In this document: in pieces, positions 1-5,456 of the stretch | Layout: every line of letters starts with the position of its first letter | Numbering within the stretch: the stretch's first letter is position 1 | NCBI GenBank assembly: GCA_003135035.1 | Contig: PLDE01000256.1 | Location: 1-8,649, forward strand | From: Candidatus Dormiibacterota bacterium | GTDB taxonomy: Bacteria > Chloroflexota > Dormibacteria > Aeolococcales > Bog-877 | Reading direction: 5' to 3' | DNA length: 8,649 nucleotides | Translations under genes and position numbers: made by a program | The notes under the pieces: model-generated | Database searches by the model: none | The model's input: the letters and a program-made list of their open reading frames with translations, nothing else | What the model was told of the DNA's origin: nothing

Positions 1-2
1 AG

Positions 3-764
3 ATCCACACCCATCATCTCGACGGTTGGTTCACCGCCAGCCCGCTCCGGGTGGCGGTTCACCGCCTGGAGCTGCGGGCTCTGAGCCGCTCTGTCCCCTT
101 GCAGATCGCGGTATCCAACTCGGTGGCGGAGTTCCTGACCGCCCAGGCGGGGGCCGACTCCCGACGCATCCGGGTTGTCCCCAACGGGATTCAACCGCTC
201 CCCGCCCTGACCCGCACCACTCCTTCGGGAAGGCGGGTCGGCGTCCTCGCCCGCCTGACCCAGTCCAAGGGGGTGGACATAGCCATCCTCGCCCTGGCCA
301 CCCCCTCGGGTCGACATCTCACCCTCAACGTGGGCGGGTCAGGGCCCGAGCTGGCCACCCTGGTCGATCTCGCCTACACCGCTGGGGTCGCCGATCGGGT
401 CAACTTCTGGGGCGAGGTAACCGACCGGGCGCAGTTCTTCGCTGCCTGCGATCTGGCCTGGGTTCCCTCCCGGGCCGAGCCCTTCGGTCTCAGCGCCTGC
501 GAGGCGATGAGCTCAGGCCTGCCGGTGATTGCCAGCCGGGTCGGGGGCCTGGTCGAGATCCTCGACCCCCCTCGGGCCGGGCTGGTTGTGGGTCCGGCAA
601 ATCCGGGCGCCCTGGCCAGCGTCAGCGCTGGCTTGCTGGCTGACCACCCCCGCTACGCCGGGCTGAGTGCGGCGGGACCCGACCGGATTCGCCGCCGCTT
701 CTCAGCGGCCCGCATGGGGGCGCTCACCCGAGGCGTCTATCGCGAAGTGATTGGCCCTCAGTGA
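3..764 (+). CDS. GT4-family glycosyltransferase, C-terminal part (5' end outside window)
   Basis: The reading frame is open from the left edge (first full codon at 3) to TGA at 762-764, giving 253 residues; the true start lies upstream. It resembles the second half of a GT-B fold, GT4-type glycosyltransferase, which transfers sugar from a nucleotide-sugar donor to an acceptor. Visible landmarks in order are an N-terminal HTHH stretch, the linker 'IAVSNSVAEFL', then 'VVPNGI', the donor-domain start 'GVLARLTQSKGVD' with the usual Arg and Lys, a 'GSGPE' turn, and the EX7E signature 'EPFGLSACE' with its two Glu codons at 477-479 and 501-503. 'GLPVIASRVGGLVEIL' follows, as expected after EX7E. No signal peptide or membrane segment is present in this part. 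The donor and acceptor cannot be told from the sequence. Gene neighbours are upstream of the window; downstream it converges on the YggT-like gene. Confidence 0.88.
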   Translation: MHTHHLDGWFTASPLRVAVHRLELRALSRSVPLQIAVSNSVAEFLTAQAGADSRRIRVVPNGIQPLPALTRTTPSGRRVGVLARLTQSKGVDIAILALATPSGRHLTLNVGGSGPELATLVDLAYTAGVADRVNFWGEVTDRAQFFAACDLAWVPSRAEPFGLSACEAMSSGLPVIASRVGGLVEILDPPRAGLVVGPANPGALASVSAGLLADHPRYAGLSAAGPDRIRRRFSAARMGALTRGVYREVIGPQ

Positions 765-932
765 GGGTCGATCACCTCGCCTGCCCGTAGTACCAGCGAC
801 CTTCGCCGGGCTTGCAGCGGAAGCCAGTTACCCAGATCACCAGCGCGACTACGCGATGATCCAGAGCAGCCGGACGGCCGCTCCCAAGCCGAAGAGCACC
901 GCCGCCAGGGGCAGAGAACCAGGGAATACCGG

Positions 933-1355
933 CTAAGCGACCACGTCGGGGCCGCTCGAGCTGGGCGGACGGCGGGCCGACATGATGCCGATCAGGCCCA
1001 CCACTACCCCGGCCGCCACCAGGTAGACGACGATTCCGACCACGTCGGCCCAGTAGGCGTAGTGCCCGGTTGATACGGACGAGGTGAGCACGCCTCGGAA
1101 TGGTGAGGACAGCGCTCCGGCCACGCTGGAGATGAATCCCACGAAACCGACGTTGGCTGAGGCCAACAGCTTGAAAATGAAGTCGAGGGCGAGGATGACG
1201 TCAACCACGCCGACGGCCAGCCACACTGTGCTCTTGAGGCGAAACCCCATCGGGGCCACCGTGCTGGTGGTCCGAGTGACCGTGCGCTCGCCGTACCCGC
1301 TGGGTCCGACCCGGGTTACCGCTTCCTCGCGCTCACTTACCTCTGGGTCGATCAT
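933..1355 (-). CDS. YggT-like small integral membrane protein
   Basis: The 140-residue product has a soluble, Ser/Thr/Arg-rich N-terminus (about 1-40), a first membrane segment at about 44-66, a central loop with 'SSPFRGVL' (83-90), and a second segment at about 104-126, ending in a short basic and Ser/Pro-rich tail. This two-helix layout with a PF(R)G motif between the helices resembles YggT-family membrane proteins, whose biochemical role is poorly defined. The ATG at 1355 is well supported: AGGAGGAA lies 7 nt upstream (1363-1370 on the + strand). The gene stands alone, convergent with the glycosyltransferase and in the same direction as the MarR gene but about 300 bp from it. The same frame continues after the TAG stop with another hydrophobic stretch (see findings). 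Membrane localisation is confident; the family assignment is by pattern only. Confidence 0.75.
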   Translation of the reverse strand: MIDPEVSEREEAVTRVGPSGYGERTVTRTTSTVAPMGFRLKSTVWLAVGVVDVILALDFIFKLLASANVGFVGFISSVAGALSSPFRGVLTSSVSTGHYAYWADVVGIVVYLVAAGVVVGLIGIMSARRPPSSSGPDVVA

Positions 1356-1362
1356 GGTCTAG

Positions 1363-1370
1363 TTCCTCCT
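1363..1370 (-). promoter_or_regulatory. Strong Shine-Dalgarno of the YggT-like gene
   Basis: The minus strand reads AGGAGGAA, 7 nt before the ATG at 1355. It is a near-perfect complement to the 16S 3' end and fixes the start. It stands out because most other genes in the window have weak or no such sequence. Confidence 0.85.
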
Positions 1371-1652
1371 GGTCGTTGCGCTCCGAGGCTGGTGCCAACT
1401 CGGCCCGCCGCATCTCGGACACCTGGACTAAAGGCCTCCGCGGGCGGCCGTTTCGGCGCTCAGATCGCATTCGACCCGGTGAGATACGAGGCCGAGAGCA
1501 CCCCAGGGGCTTGATCTTTGTTCTGACCTCTAGTGGACAGCCGCAATCGAACTAACCATGCGCGCCAGCCCGGTGCCCTGTCGGTCCGCTTCGGTACCAA
1601 GTCGCCCGAGCCATCTCGGAGCAACCTTCGAGGGGCTAGATCATCCTGGTGG
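1371..1652. other. Non-coding stretch between the MarR and YggT-like genes
   Basis: No frame here looks coding on either strand; the long forward frame that enters from this region runs antisense through the MarR gene. The stretch should hold the promoter of the YggT-like gene, but I see no clear -35/-10 pair. The most regular element is a near-palindrome, GGACTAAAGGCC, at 1425-1436, about 70 bp upstream of the YggT-like start. A small AT-richer patch (about 1508-1535) has no assignable role. Confidence 0.5.
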
Positions 1653-2150
1653 TCAGGAGGAGGAGGAGGAGTCGGTCCCAGGGGCAGGCCCGGTGAGAGC
1701 GCTGAGGACTTCGAGGAAGGCGGTCACCTGGGCGGTGTCGAGGCGCTCGAACATCCTGGTCACCGACTGCCGCCGCCAGTCGCGGACGGCCCCAGCTGTC
1801 TCCTGCCCCTCGGCGGTGGGGACCAACCACACGGTCCGGCGGTCGTTGTCGTCGTAGCGACGCTTGGCCAGTCCCTGGCGGATCATGCGGCTGGCGAGCG
1901 CGGTCGCGGCCGCTCCGCTGATGCCAACCGCGGTGGCGAACTCTCGCATAGTGATCCCTTCCGGCGGTAGACGACCAAGGGCTTCCAACTGGTGCGGCGT
2001 GACGGTGCCCAATCTAGTGCTGACCTGGTCGGGCAGGGGGACGCGGAGCGTCCGTTGGAGGAGCGGCTGCAGTTCGAGCACCTGCTCAACCACGTCCTGG
2101 GCAGTTCGCTCCGCCGCTTCAGCCGATGCATCGCCTGGTTGAAAGTTCAC
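1653..2150 (-). CDS. MarR-family transcriptional regulator
   Basis: From GTG at 2150 the product is 165 residues, usual for MarR regulators, which bind DNA as dimers and often repress themselves and a divergent neighbour. The winged-helix core is clear: 'VTPHQLEALGRLP' starts the DNA-binding domain near residue 50, the helix-turn-helix runs through 'MREFATAVGISGAAATALASR', and the wing has the family signature 'DDNDRRTVWLVPTAEG' (about 100-116). A dimerisation helix follows. The frame can be extended to 2309, but those 53 codons are Arg/Pro/Trp-rich and unlike a MarR N-terminus. GTG 2150 is preferred because a good promoter places the transcription start almost on it. The C-terminus is a run of five serines from a (TCC)n tract. 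The ligand is unknown. It is divergent from the short hypothetical gene at 2262. Confidence 0.87.
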   Translation of the reverse strand: MNFQPGDASAEAAERTAQDVVEQVLELQPLLQRTLRVPLPDQVSTRLGTVTPHQLEALGRLPPEGITMREFATAVGISGAAATALASRMIRQGLAKRRYDDNDRRTVWLVPTAEGQETAGAVRDWRRQSVTRMFERLDTAQVTAFLEVLSALTGPAPGTDSSSSS

Positions 2151-2158
2151 CTTGCGAA

Positions 2159-2187
2159 ATTGTAATGCTCCAACTGACCACTTCCAA
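2159..2187 (-). promoter_or_regulatory. Promoter of the MarR gene, predicted leaderless
   Basis: On the minus strand TTGGAA (2182-2187) and TACAAT (2159-2164) are separated by 17 bp, a good sigma-70/SigA-type match. The -10 box ends 8 nt before the GTG at 2150, so transcription should begin at or within a base or two of the start codon. There is no Shine-Dalgarno within reach (GGAG lies 17 nt upstream), which fits a leaderless mRNA. An imperfect dyad, TTGC-GAAATT-GTAA (2152-2165), overlaps the -10 box and is a plausible autorepression site. Confidence 0.6.
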
Positions 2188-2261
2188 TTCAGAGACACCT
2201 TGCGGAGCCGCTGTGGTGGCCTCCGGCGAAACCACGGCGGCTGGCCATCGTTACATGGCAC

Positions 2262-2591
2262 GTGCCCTGCAGCTCGGAGCGCGTTCGTCTCGCCGATGGC
2301 CTGAAGCACTCCCGCGAGGCCAGTGCCCTACTGACCGCCGCCGTCGGGTCGGTCAGGCAGGTTCAGGACGCTGAGGTTCGGCAACTGGCGATGGCCGCCC
2401 TGGAGGCGGTGGGGCGGGTTGAAGCCCGGCTCCAGCTGCTCGACGAGGCCTACCGGATCGCCGATCGGCACCGCGCTCTCAATCTGGTTCCCGGCCCGCC
2501 CGCGCCCGCCCCGGGGGCCGCGGTTCTGGCGGCCGGTGCGCCTCCCATCGCGCTCGGCCTCGAAGCCGTGGCCGACCTGGCTACTTCTTAG
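2262..2591 (+). CDS. Hypothetical protein, 109 residues
   Basis: I do not recognise this protein. The codons have mostly G/C third positions and the first two thirds are rich in Ala, Leu, Glu and Arg with heptad-like spacing (about residues 10-72), suggesting one or two amphipathic helices, possibly a coiled coil. A Pro/Ala-rich linker ('LVPGPPAPAPGAA', 75-87) and a short second helix follow. There is no signal peptide, membrane segment or metal motif. The GTG start at 2262 is the only upstream option and has no clear ribosome binding site, so the N-terminus is uncertain. It is divergent from the MarR gene across 111 bp and could be its target. Its 3' end overlaps the convergent NfuA-type gene by 11 bp. 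The codon pattern argues for a real gene, but it could be chance. Confidence 0.45.
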   Translation: MPCSSERVRLADGLKHSREASALLTAAVGSVRQVQDAEVRQLAMAALEAVGRVEARLQLLDEAYRIADRHRALNLVPGPPAPAPGAAVLAAGAPPIALGLEAVADLATS

Positions 2592-3183
2592 ACGGCTCGT
2601 AGTAGGGGTTAGTCCCCGACGCGTGGTCGGTGGTGTCGACCACCTCGACGATCTCCGGGAAGCGCTCGATGATGGCGCTGCGCACCCCCTGAGATAGGGT
2701 CACCTCGGCCAGGCCGCACCCTTGGCAACCGCCGCCCATCTGAACGTAGGCCACGCCGTCGGCGATGTCGAGCAGCCCCGAGTAGCCGCCGTGACCGGCG
2801 ACCGCAGGATTGATCTCGGTGTCGAGCAGCTGCTGGACCGCCTGAGCGAGGGGATCCGCATCCGGGTTGTACGTGGTCTCCAGGCTCAGCGCCCCCGAGA
2901 CGGGATCGGAGTTGACCCGTGACCCGACCACGTGCCGCGAGATCACCCGGGGCGCCACGAAGAGGATGTCCGGAGCGCCTTCCACGAGCAGCTCGTCCGC
3001 ACCCAGCTCGCTCGGCTCGACCAGGGCGAAGGTGAAAGTGAGCCGCTCGCCTTGGAGGCCTCCGGGGGCTACTGACACCCAGGCTTCGGGGTGGCCCTGG
3101 CGCTCCCGGAAGCCTCGGATTCGGTTCGCTGCCAGCTCATCCAGATCCAACTGGGGCAGTGTCGACGGGGCTCCTTGCGGCAT
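2581..3183 (-). CDS. nfuA: NfuA-type Fe-S cluster carrier (NifU C-terminal domain)
   Basis: The 200-residue product has the NfuA layout. The N-terminal part (about 12-105, 'RIRGFRERQGHPEAWVSVAPGG' region onward) looks like a degenerate A-type (IscA/HesB-like) domain with no cysteines. The C-terminal part (about 110-183) is a NifU domain with 'INPAVAGHGGY' and the cluster-binding CxxC in 'GGGCQGCGLAEVTL' (Cys153 and Cys156). Proteins of this type receive [4Fe-4S] clusters in the cytoplasm and deliver them to apoproteins; the CxxC pair from two subunits holds the cluster. ATG 3183 is chosen because it is the first start and fits the domain. It has no Shine-Dalgarno and lies 17 bp from the divergent ATP-grasp start, so a leaderless transcript is likely. 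The C-terminal tail after the domain ('DTTDHASGTNPYYEPSKK') is a short, probably flexible extension. Confidence 0.88.
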   Translation of the reverse strand: MPQGAPSTLPQLDLDELAANRIRGFRERQGHPEAWVSVAPGGLQGERLTFTFALVEPSELGADELLVEGAPDILFVAPRVISRHVVGSRVNSDPVSGALSLETTYNPDADPLAQAVQQLLDTEINPAVAGHGGYSGLLDIADGVAYVQMGGGCQGCGLAEVTLSQGVRSAIIERFPEIVEVVDTTDHASGTNPYYEPSKK

Positions 3184-3200
3184 CAGCCTAGTCTGACGCT
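3184..3200. promoter_or_regulatory. Probable bidirectional leaderless promoter between nfuA and the ATP-grasp gene
   Basis: Only 17 bp separate the two divergent ATG codons. On the + strand TAGTCT (3189-3194) ends exactly 6 nt before the ATG at 3201; on the - strand CAGACT (3190-3195) ends exactly 6 nt before the ATG at 3183. Both fit the minimal NANNNT -10 pattern and both would start transcription on the A of the ATG. The two hexamers overlap by five bases on opposite strands. Neither gene has a Shine-Dalgarno, and I see no good -35 for either direction. Confidence 0.5.
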
Positions 3201-4415
3201 ATGCCGAAGCGGGTGCTCTTGGTGCTGCCCACCAGAACCTATCGCGCCAAGGCCTTCCTCGAGGCTGCCCGGCGACTCCAACTCGAGGTCGTGGTGGCCA
3301 GCGAGGAGAGCTCAACCCTGGGTCGCCTCCGACCCGGGTCGGAGCTGGTGCTCGACCTTGCGGATCCGACCTCGGCGGTAGGGGAGATCGGGGAACGGGT
3401 AGACGGGTTGGCCGTAGATGCCGTAGTGGCGGCGGACGACGGCGCGGTCCTGGCGGCGGCGGAGATCAGTCAGCGCCTCGGGCTCACGGGCAGTCCGCCC
3501 AGCGCAGTAGCCGCCACCCGAAACAAGTTCCTCATGCGCGAGCGCCTGCGCGAGGCCCATGTCAGCCAGCCCCGATCTTGGCTCTGGCCCGGCGGCGAGC
3601 CTCCCCCCGCCGTCGAGTTGCCGGCCGTGATCAAGCCGCTCGATCAGGCCGCCAGCCGGGGTGTGGTCCGGGTTGATGACCGCGCCCAGCTGCTCTCAGC
3701 TGGCGAGCGTGTGCGCCGGGCCCTGGGGGATCGAACTCGGCGCGGGGCGGGGCCCGACCTGCTGGTGGAGGAGTTCATCCCGGGGCCCGAGGTGGCGGTC
3801 GAAGGTCTTCTCCGCGACGGCAGGCTCAGCGTCCTCGCCGTCTACGACAAACCGGAGCCGCTGGACGGGCCCTTCTTCGAGGAGACGGTGTACACGGTGC
3901 CTTCTGAGTTGGTACCCGCGCGCCGGGATCAGGTGACCGGCTCGGTTGAGGAAGCCGCCCGGGCGCTCGGACTCTCTCAGGGAGCCCTTCACGCCGAGTT
4001 GCGTCTCGGTGGCCCCAGGCCCCAGGTCATCGACCTGGCTTCCCGCACCATCGGGGGTCGCTGCTCGGCGGTGCTCCGCTTTCGCTCCGGCCGCAGTTTG
4101 GAGGAGATTGTGCTGCTGGCGGCTCTCGGCGAGGAGCTCGGCGACTTGGAGCTGGAGCCCGGGACCAGAGGGGTGATGATGATGCCGATCCCCCGGGGTG
4201 GTCGTCTGCGGTCGGTTGCCGGTCGCGATCGAGTCCTCGCCCAGAGCGGCATCGACGGAGTCGAGATGGCGATACCCTTGGGCGGTCGGGTCGTGCCCCT
4301 ACCGGAGGGAGACCGGTACCTGGGATTCATCTTCGGCCACGGCGAGGATGCCCAGCAGGTGAACTCCCTGCTGCGAGCTGCCTACCGCGACCTGGAGATC
4401 GTGATCGCCGACTGA
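3201..4415 (+). CDS. ATP-grasp carboxylate ligase with C-terminal LAL-type domain
   Basis: This 404-residue protein has the ATP-grasp order: an N-terminal Rossmann-like domain (1-100, 'KRVLLVLPTR'), the central region 'ATRNKFLMRERLREA' (105-119) that opens the ATP-binding part, 'LPAVIKPLDQAASRGV' with nucleotide-contacting Lys145, the adenine-side 'LLVEEFIPGPEVAVEG' (Glu190/191, Glu201), and the metal-binding segment 'HAELRL...VIDLASRTIGGR' (264-287). The last part (about 320-404, 'GVMMMPIPRGG') resembles the C-terminal domain of bacterial L-amino-acid ligases. Such enzymes activate a carboxylate as acyl phosphate and join it to an amine or other nucleophile; the substrate here is unknown. 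In the metal segment the usual Glu is Asp278 and the usual Asn is Ala280. ATG 3201 has no Shine-Dalgarno but sits 6 nt after a -10-like TAGTCT, suggesting leaderless expression. The ArdC-like gene follows after 44 bp in the same direction. Confidence 0.85.
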   Translation: MPKRVLLVLPTRTYRAKAFLEAARRLQLEVVVASEESSTLGRLRPGSELVLDLADPTSAVGEIGERVDGLAVDAVVAADDGAVLAAAEISQRLGLTGSPPSAVAATRNKFLMRERLREAHVSQPRSWLWPGGEPPPAVELPAVIKPLDQAASRGVVRVDDRAQLLSAGERVRRALGDRTRRGAGPDLLVEEFIPGPEVAVEGLLRDGRLSVLAVYDKPEPLDGPFFEETVYTVPSELVPARRDQVTGSVEEAARALGLSQGALHAELRLGGPRPQVIDLASRTIGGRCSAVLRFRSGRSLEEIVLLAALGEELGDLELEPGTRGVMMMPIPRGGRLRSVAGRDRVLAQSGIDGVEMAIPLGGRVVPLPEGDRYLGFIFGHGEDAQQVNSLLRAAYRDLEIVIAD

Positions 4416-4459
4416 CAGTAGATCGGCCCGCCCCCAACCTTCCGGCGGACTAGCTCAGC

Positions 4460-5350
4460 GTGGCCAAGACTTCCGTCCTCGCGAGCGCCGACCTCGGGCT
4501 GCCGGCTCGCAGCCAGGCCAAGAGCGAGCTCCTCGAGCAACTCACCCAGGCCGTGCTCAAGTTGACTTCTTCCACCGCCTGGGAGAACTGGTTGAGAACG
4601 AGCCGCCAGTTCCACCATTACAGCTTCCCCAACCAGGTGCTCATCCTCCAGCAACGGCCCGAGGCCTCCTGGGTGGCGGGATACCGAGGCTGGCTTCGCC
4701 TCGGCCGGCAGGTCCGCCAAGGCGAGCGCGCAATCCGAATTCTGGCCCCTTGCTTCTCGGTCGCTACCGTCCCCGGCGACGAGGACGAGCCACCTCCCCC
4801 GGTGCTCGGCTTTCGGGTGGCTCGCGTCTTCGACCTCAGCCAAACCGAGGGGAGGGAGCTGGCCCAGCCGGTACGCACCCTCGTTGGCCATGGGTCGGGA
4901 GCCGACCTGGCTCGCCTGGCCCATCGGGCGGTCGAGTTGGACTTTCAGCTTCAGTTCACAGACCTCTGGGGCACCCGCAACGGCGACTGCTCGCATGCCC
5001 TCCGGCGGATCCGCATCCGCGAGGATCTGCCTCCGGCGCACAAATTGAAGACGCTCGCCCACGAGCTGGGCCACGCGGTGTTGCACGGGCCGGACTTTCA
5101 GGGCTCCCGAGCACTGGCGGAGTTGGAGGCGGAGAGCGCCGCCTACCTGGTCTGTCAGGAGTTGGGCGTCGACAGCTCCGACTACAGCCTGGGCTACGTG
5201 GCCACCTGGTCAGGTGGTGGTCCCGAGGCGGCTCGCCTCATCTCCGCCACGGGAGGCCGGATCCTCCGGGGTGTGGACGCCATCCTGGAGGGGTCGAGGC
5301 GACCGGAGACAGCTGGAACGACCTGCCGTCCGACCAGCGCCACCGGATAG
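4460..5350 (+). CDS. ArdC-like protein: ssDNA-binding domain plus HExxH metallopeptidase
   Basis: The 296-residue product has two recognisable parts. Residues about 40-100 match the ArdC-type N-terminal ssDNA-binding domain: 'HHYSFPNQVLILQQRPEA', 'VAGYRGWLRLGRQVRQGERAI', then 'ILAP'. Residues about 145-252 are an ImmA/IrrE-like zinc peptidase with 'TLAHELGHAVLH' (His201, Glu202, His205) and the expected distal acidic ligand in 'AELEAESAAYLVC' (Glu223 or Glu225), followed by 'DSSDYSLGYVATW'. ArdC proteins are known from plasmids as antirestriction factors that protect incoming single-stranded DNA; a chromosomal copy may do something else. An acidic Pro-rich insert (107-114) links the domains. 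GTG 4460 is the chosen start; only a weak GGCGGA lies well upstream. It probably shares a transcript with the ATP-grasp gene. All catalytic residues are intact and codon use matches the neighbours, so recent transfer is not evident. Confidence 0.87.
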   Translation: MAKTSVLASADLGLPARSQAKSELLEQLTQAVLKLTSSTAWENWLRTSRQFHHYSFPNQVLILQQRPEASWVAGYRGWLRLGRQVRQGERAIRILAPCFSVATVPGDEDEPPPPVLGFRVARVFDLSQTEGRELAQPVRTLVGHGSGADLARLAHRAVELDFQLQFTDLWGTRNGDCSHALRRIRIREDLPPAHKLKTLAHELGHAVLHGPDFQGSRALAELEAESAAYLVCQELGVDSSDYSLGYVATWSGGGPEAARLISATGGRILRGVDAILEGSRRPETAGTTCRPTSATG

Positions 5351-5456
5351 GGCAAGGTGCGGTCAGCTCGGACCTAGCGGTGGCTGCTGCTAGGAGGCGG
5401 ACTCGGCTGAGTTTCTGGTCACCTTAATCATTTCCTAACCACGCCTCGGGAGACTC

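Noticed and set aside
26..643. Forward frame of 205 codons
   Set aside because: Overlaps the glycosyltransferase in another frame and is Arg/Pro/Gly-rich with no motifs, while the other frame carries the EX7E signature.
751..936. Forward frame of 61 codons after the glycosyltransferase
   Set aside because: Starts inside the glycosyltransferase in another frame, with no ribosome binding site and no domain; more likely non-coding.
1533..1970. Forward frame of 145 codons
   Set aside because: Mostly antisense to the MarR gene; Gly/Arg-rich low-complexity product.
2151..2309. N-terminal extension of the MarR frame to 2309
   Set aside because: The 53 extra residues lack similarity to MarR proteins, and the promoter at 2159-2187 would lie inside them.
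4426..4450. Possible terminator between the ATP-grasp and ArdC-like genes (CCGCC...GGCGG)
   Set aside because: Only 5 bp with an 11-nt loop and no T tract; too weak to split the two genes.
4382..5086. Minus-strand frame of 234 codons
   Set aside because: It is antisense to the ArdC-like gene, whose family motifs are unmistakable on the + strand; the minus product has no coherent domain.
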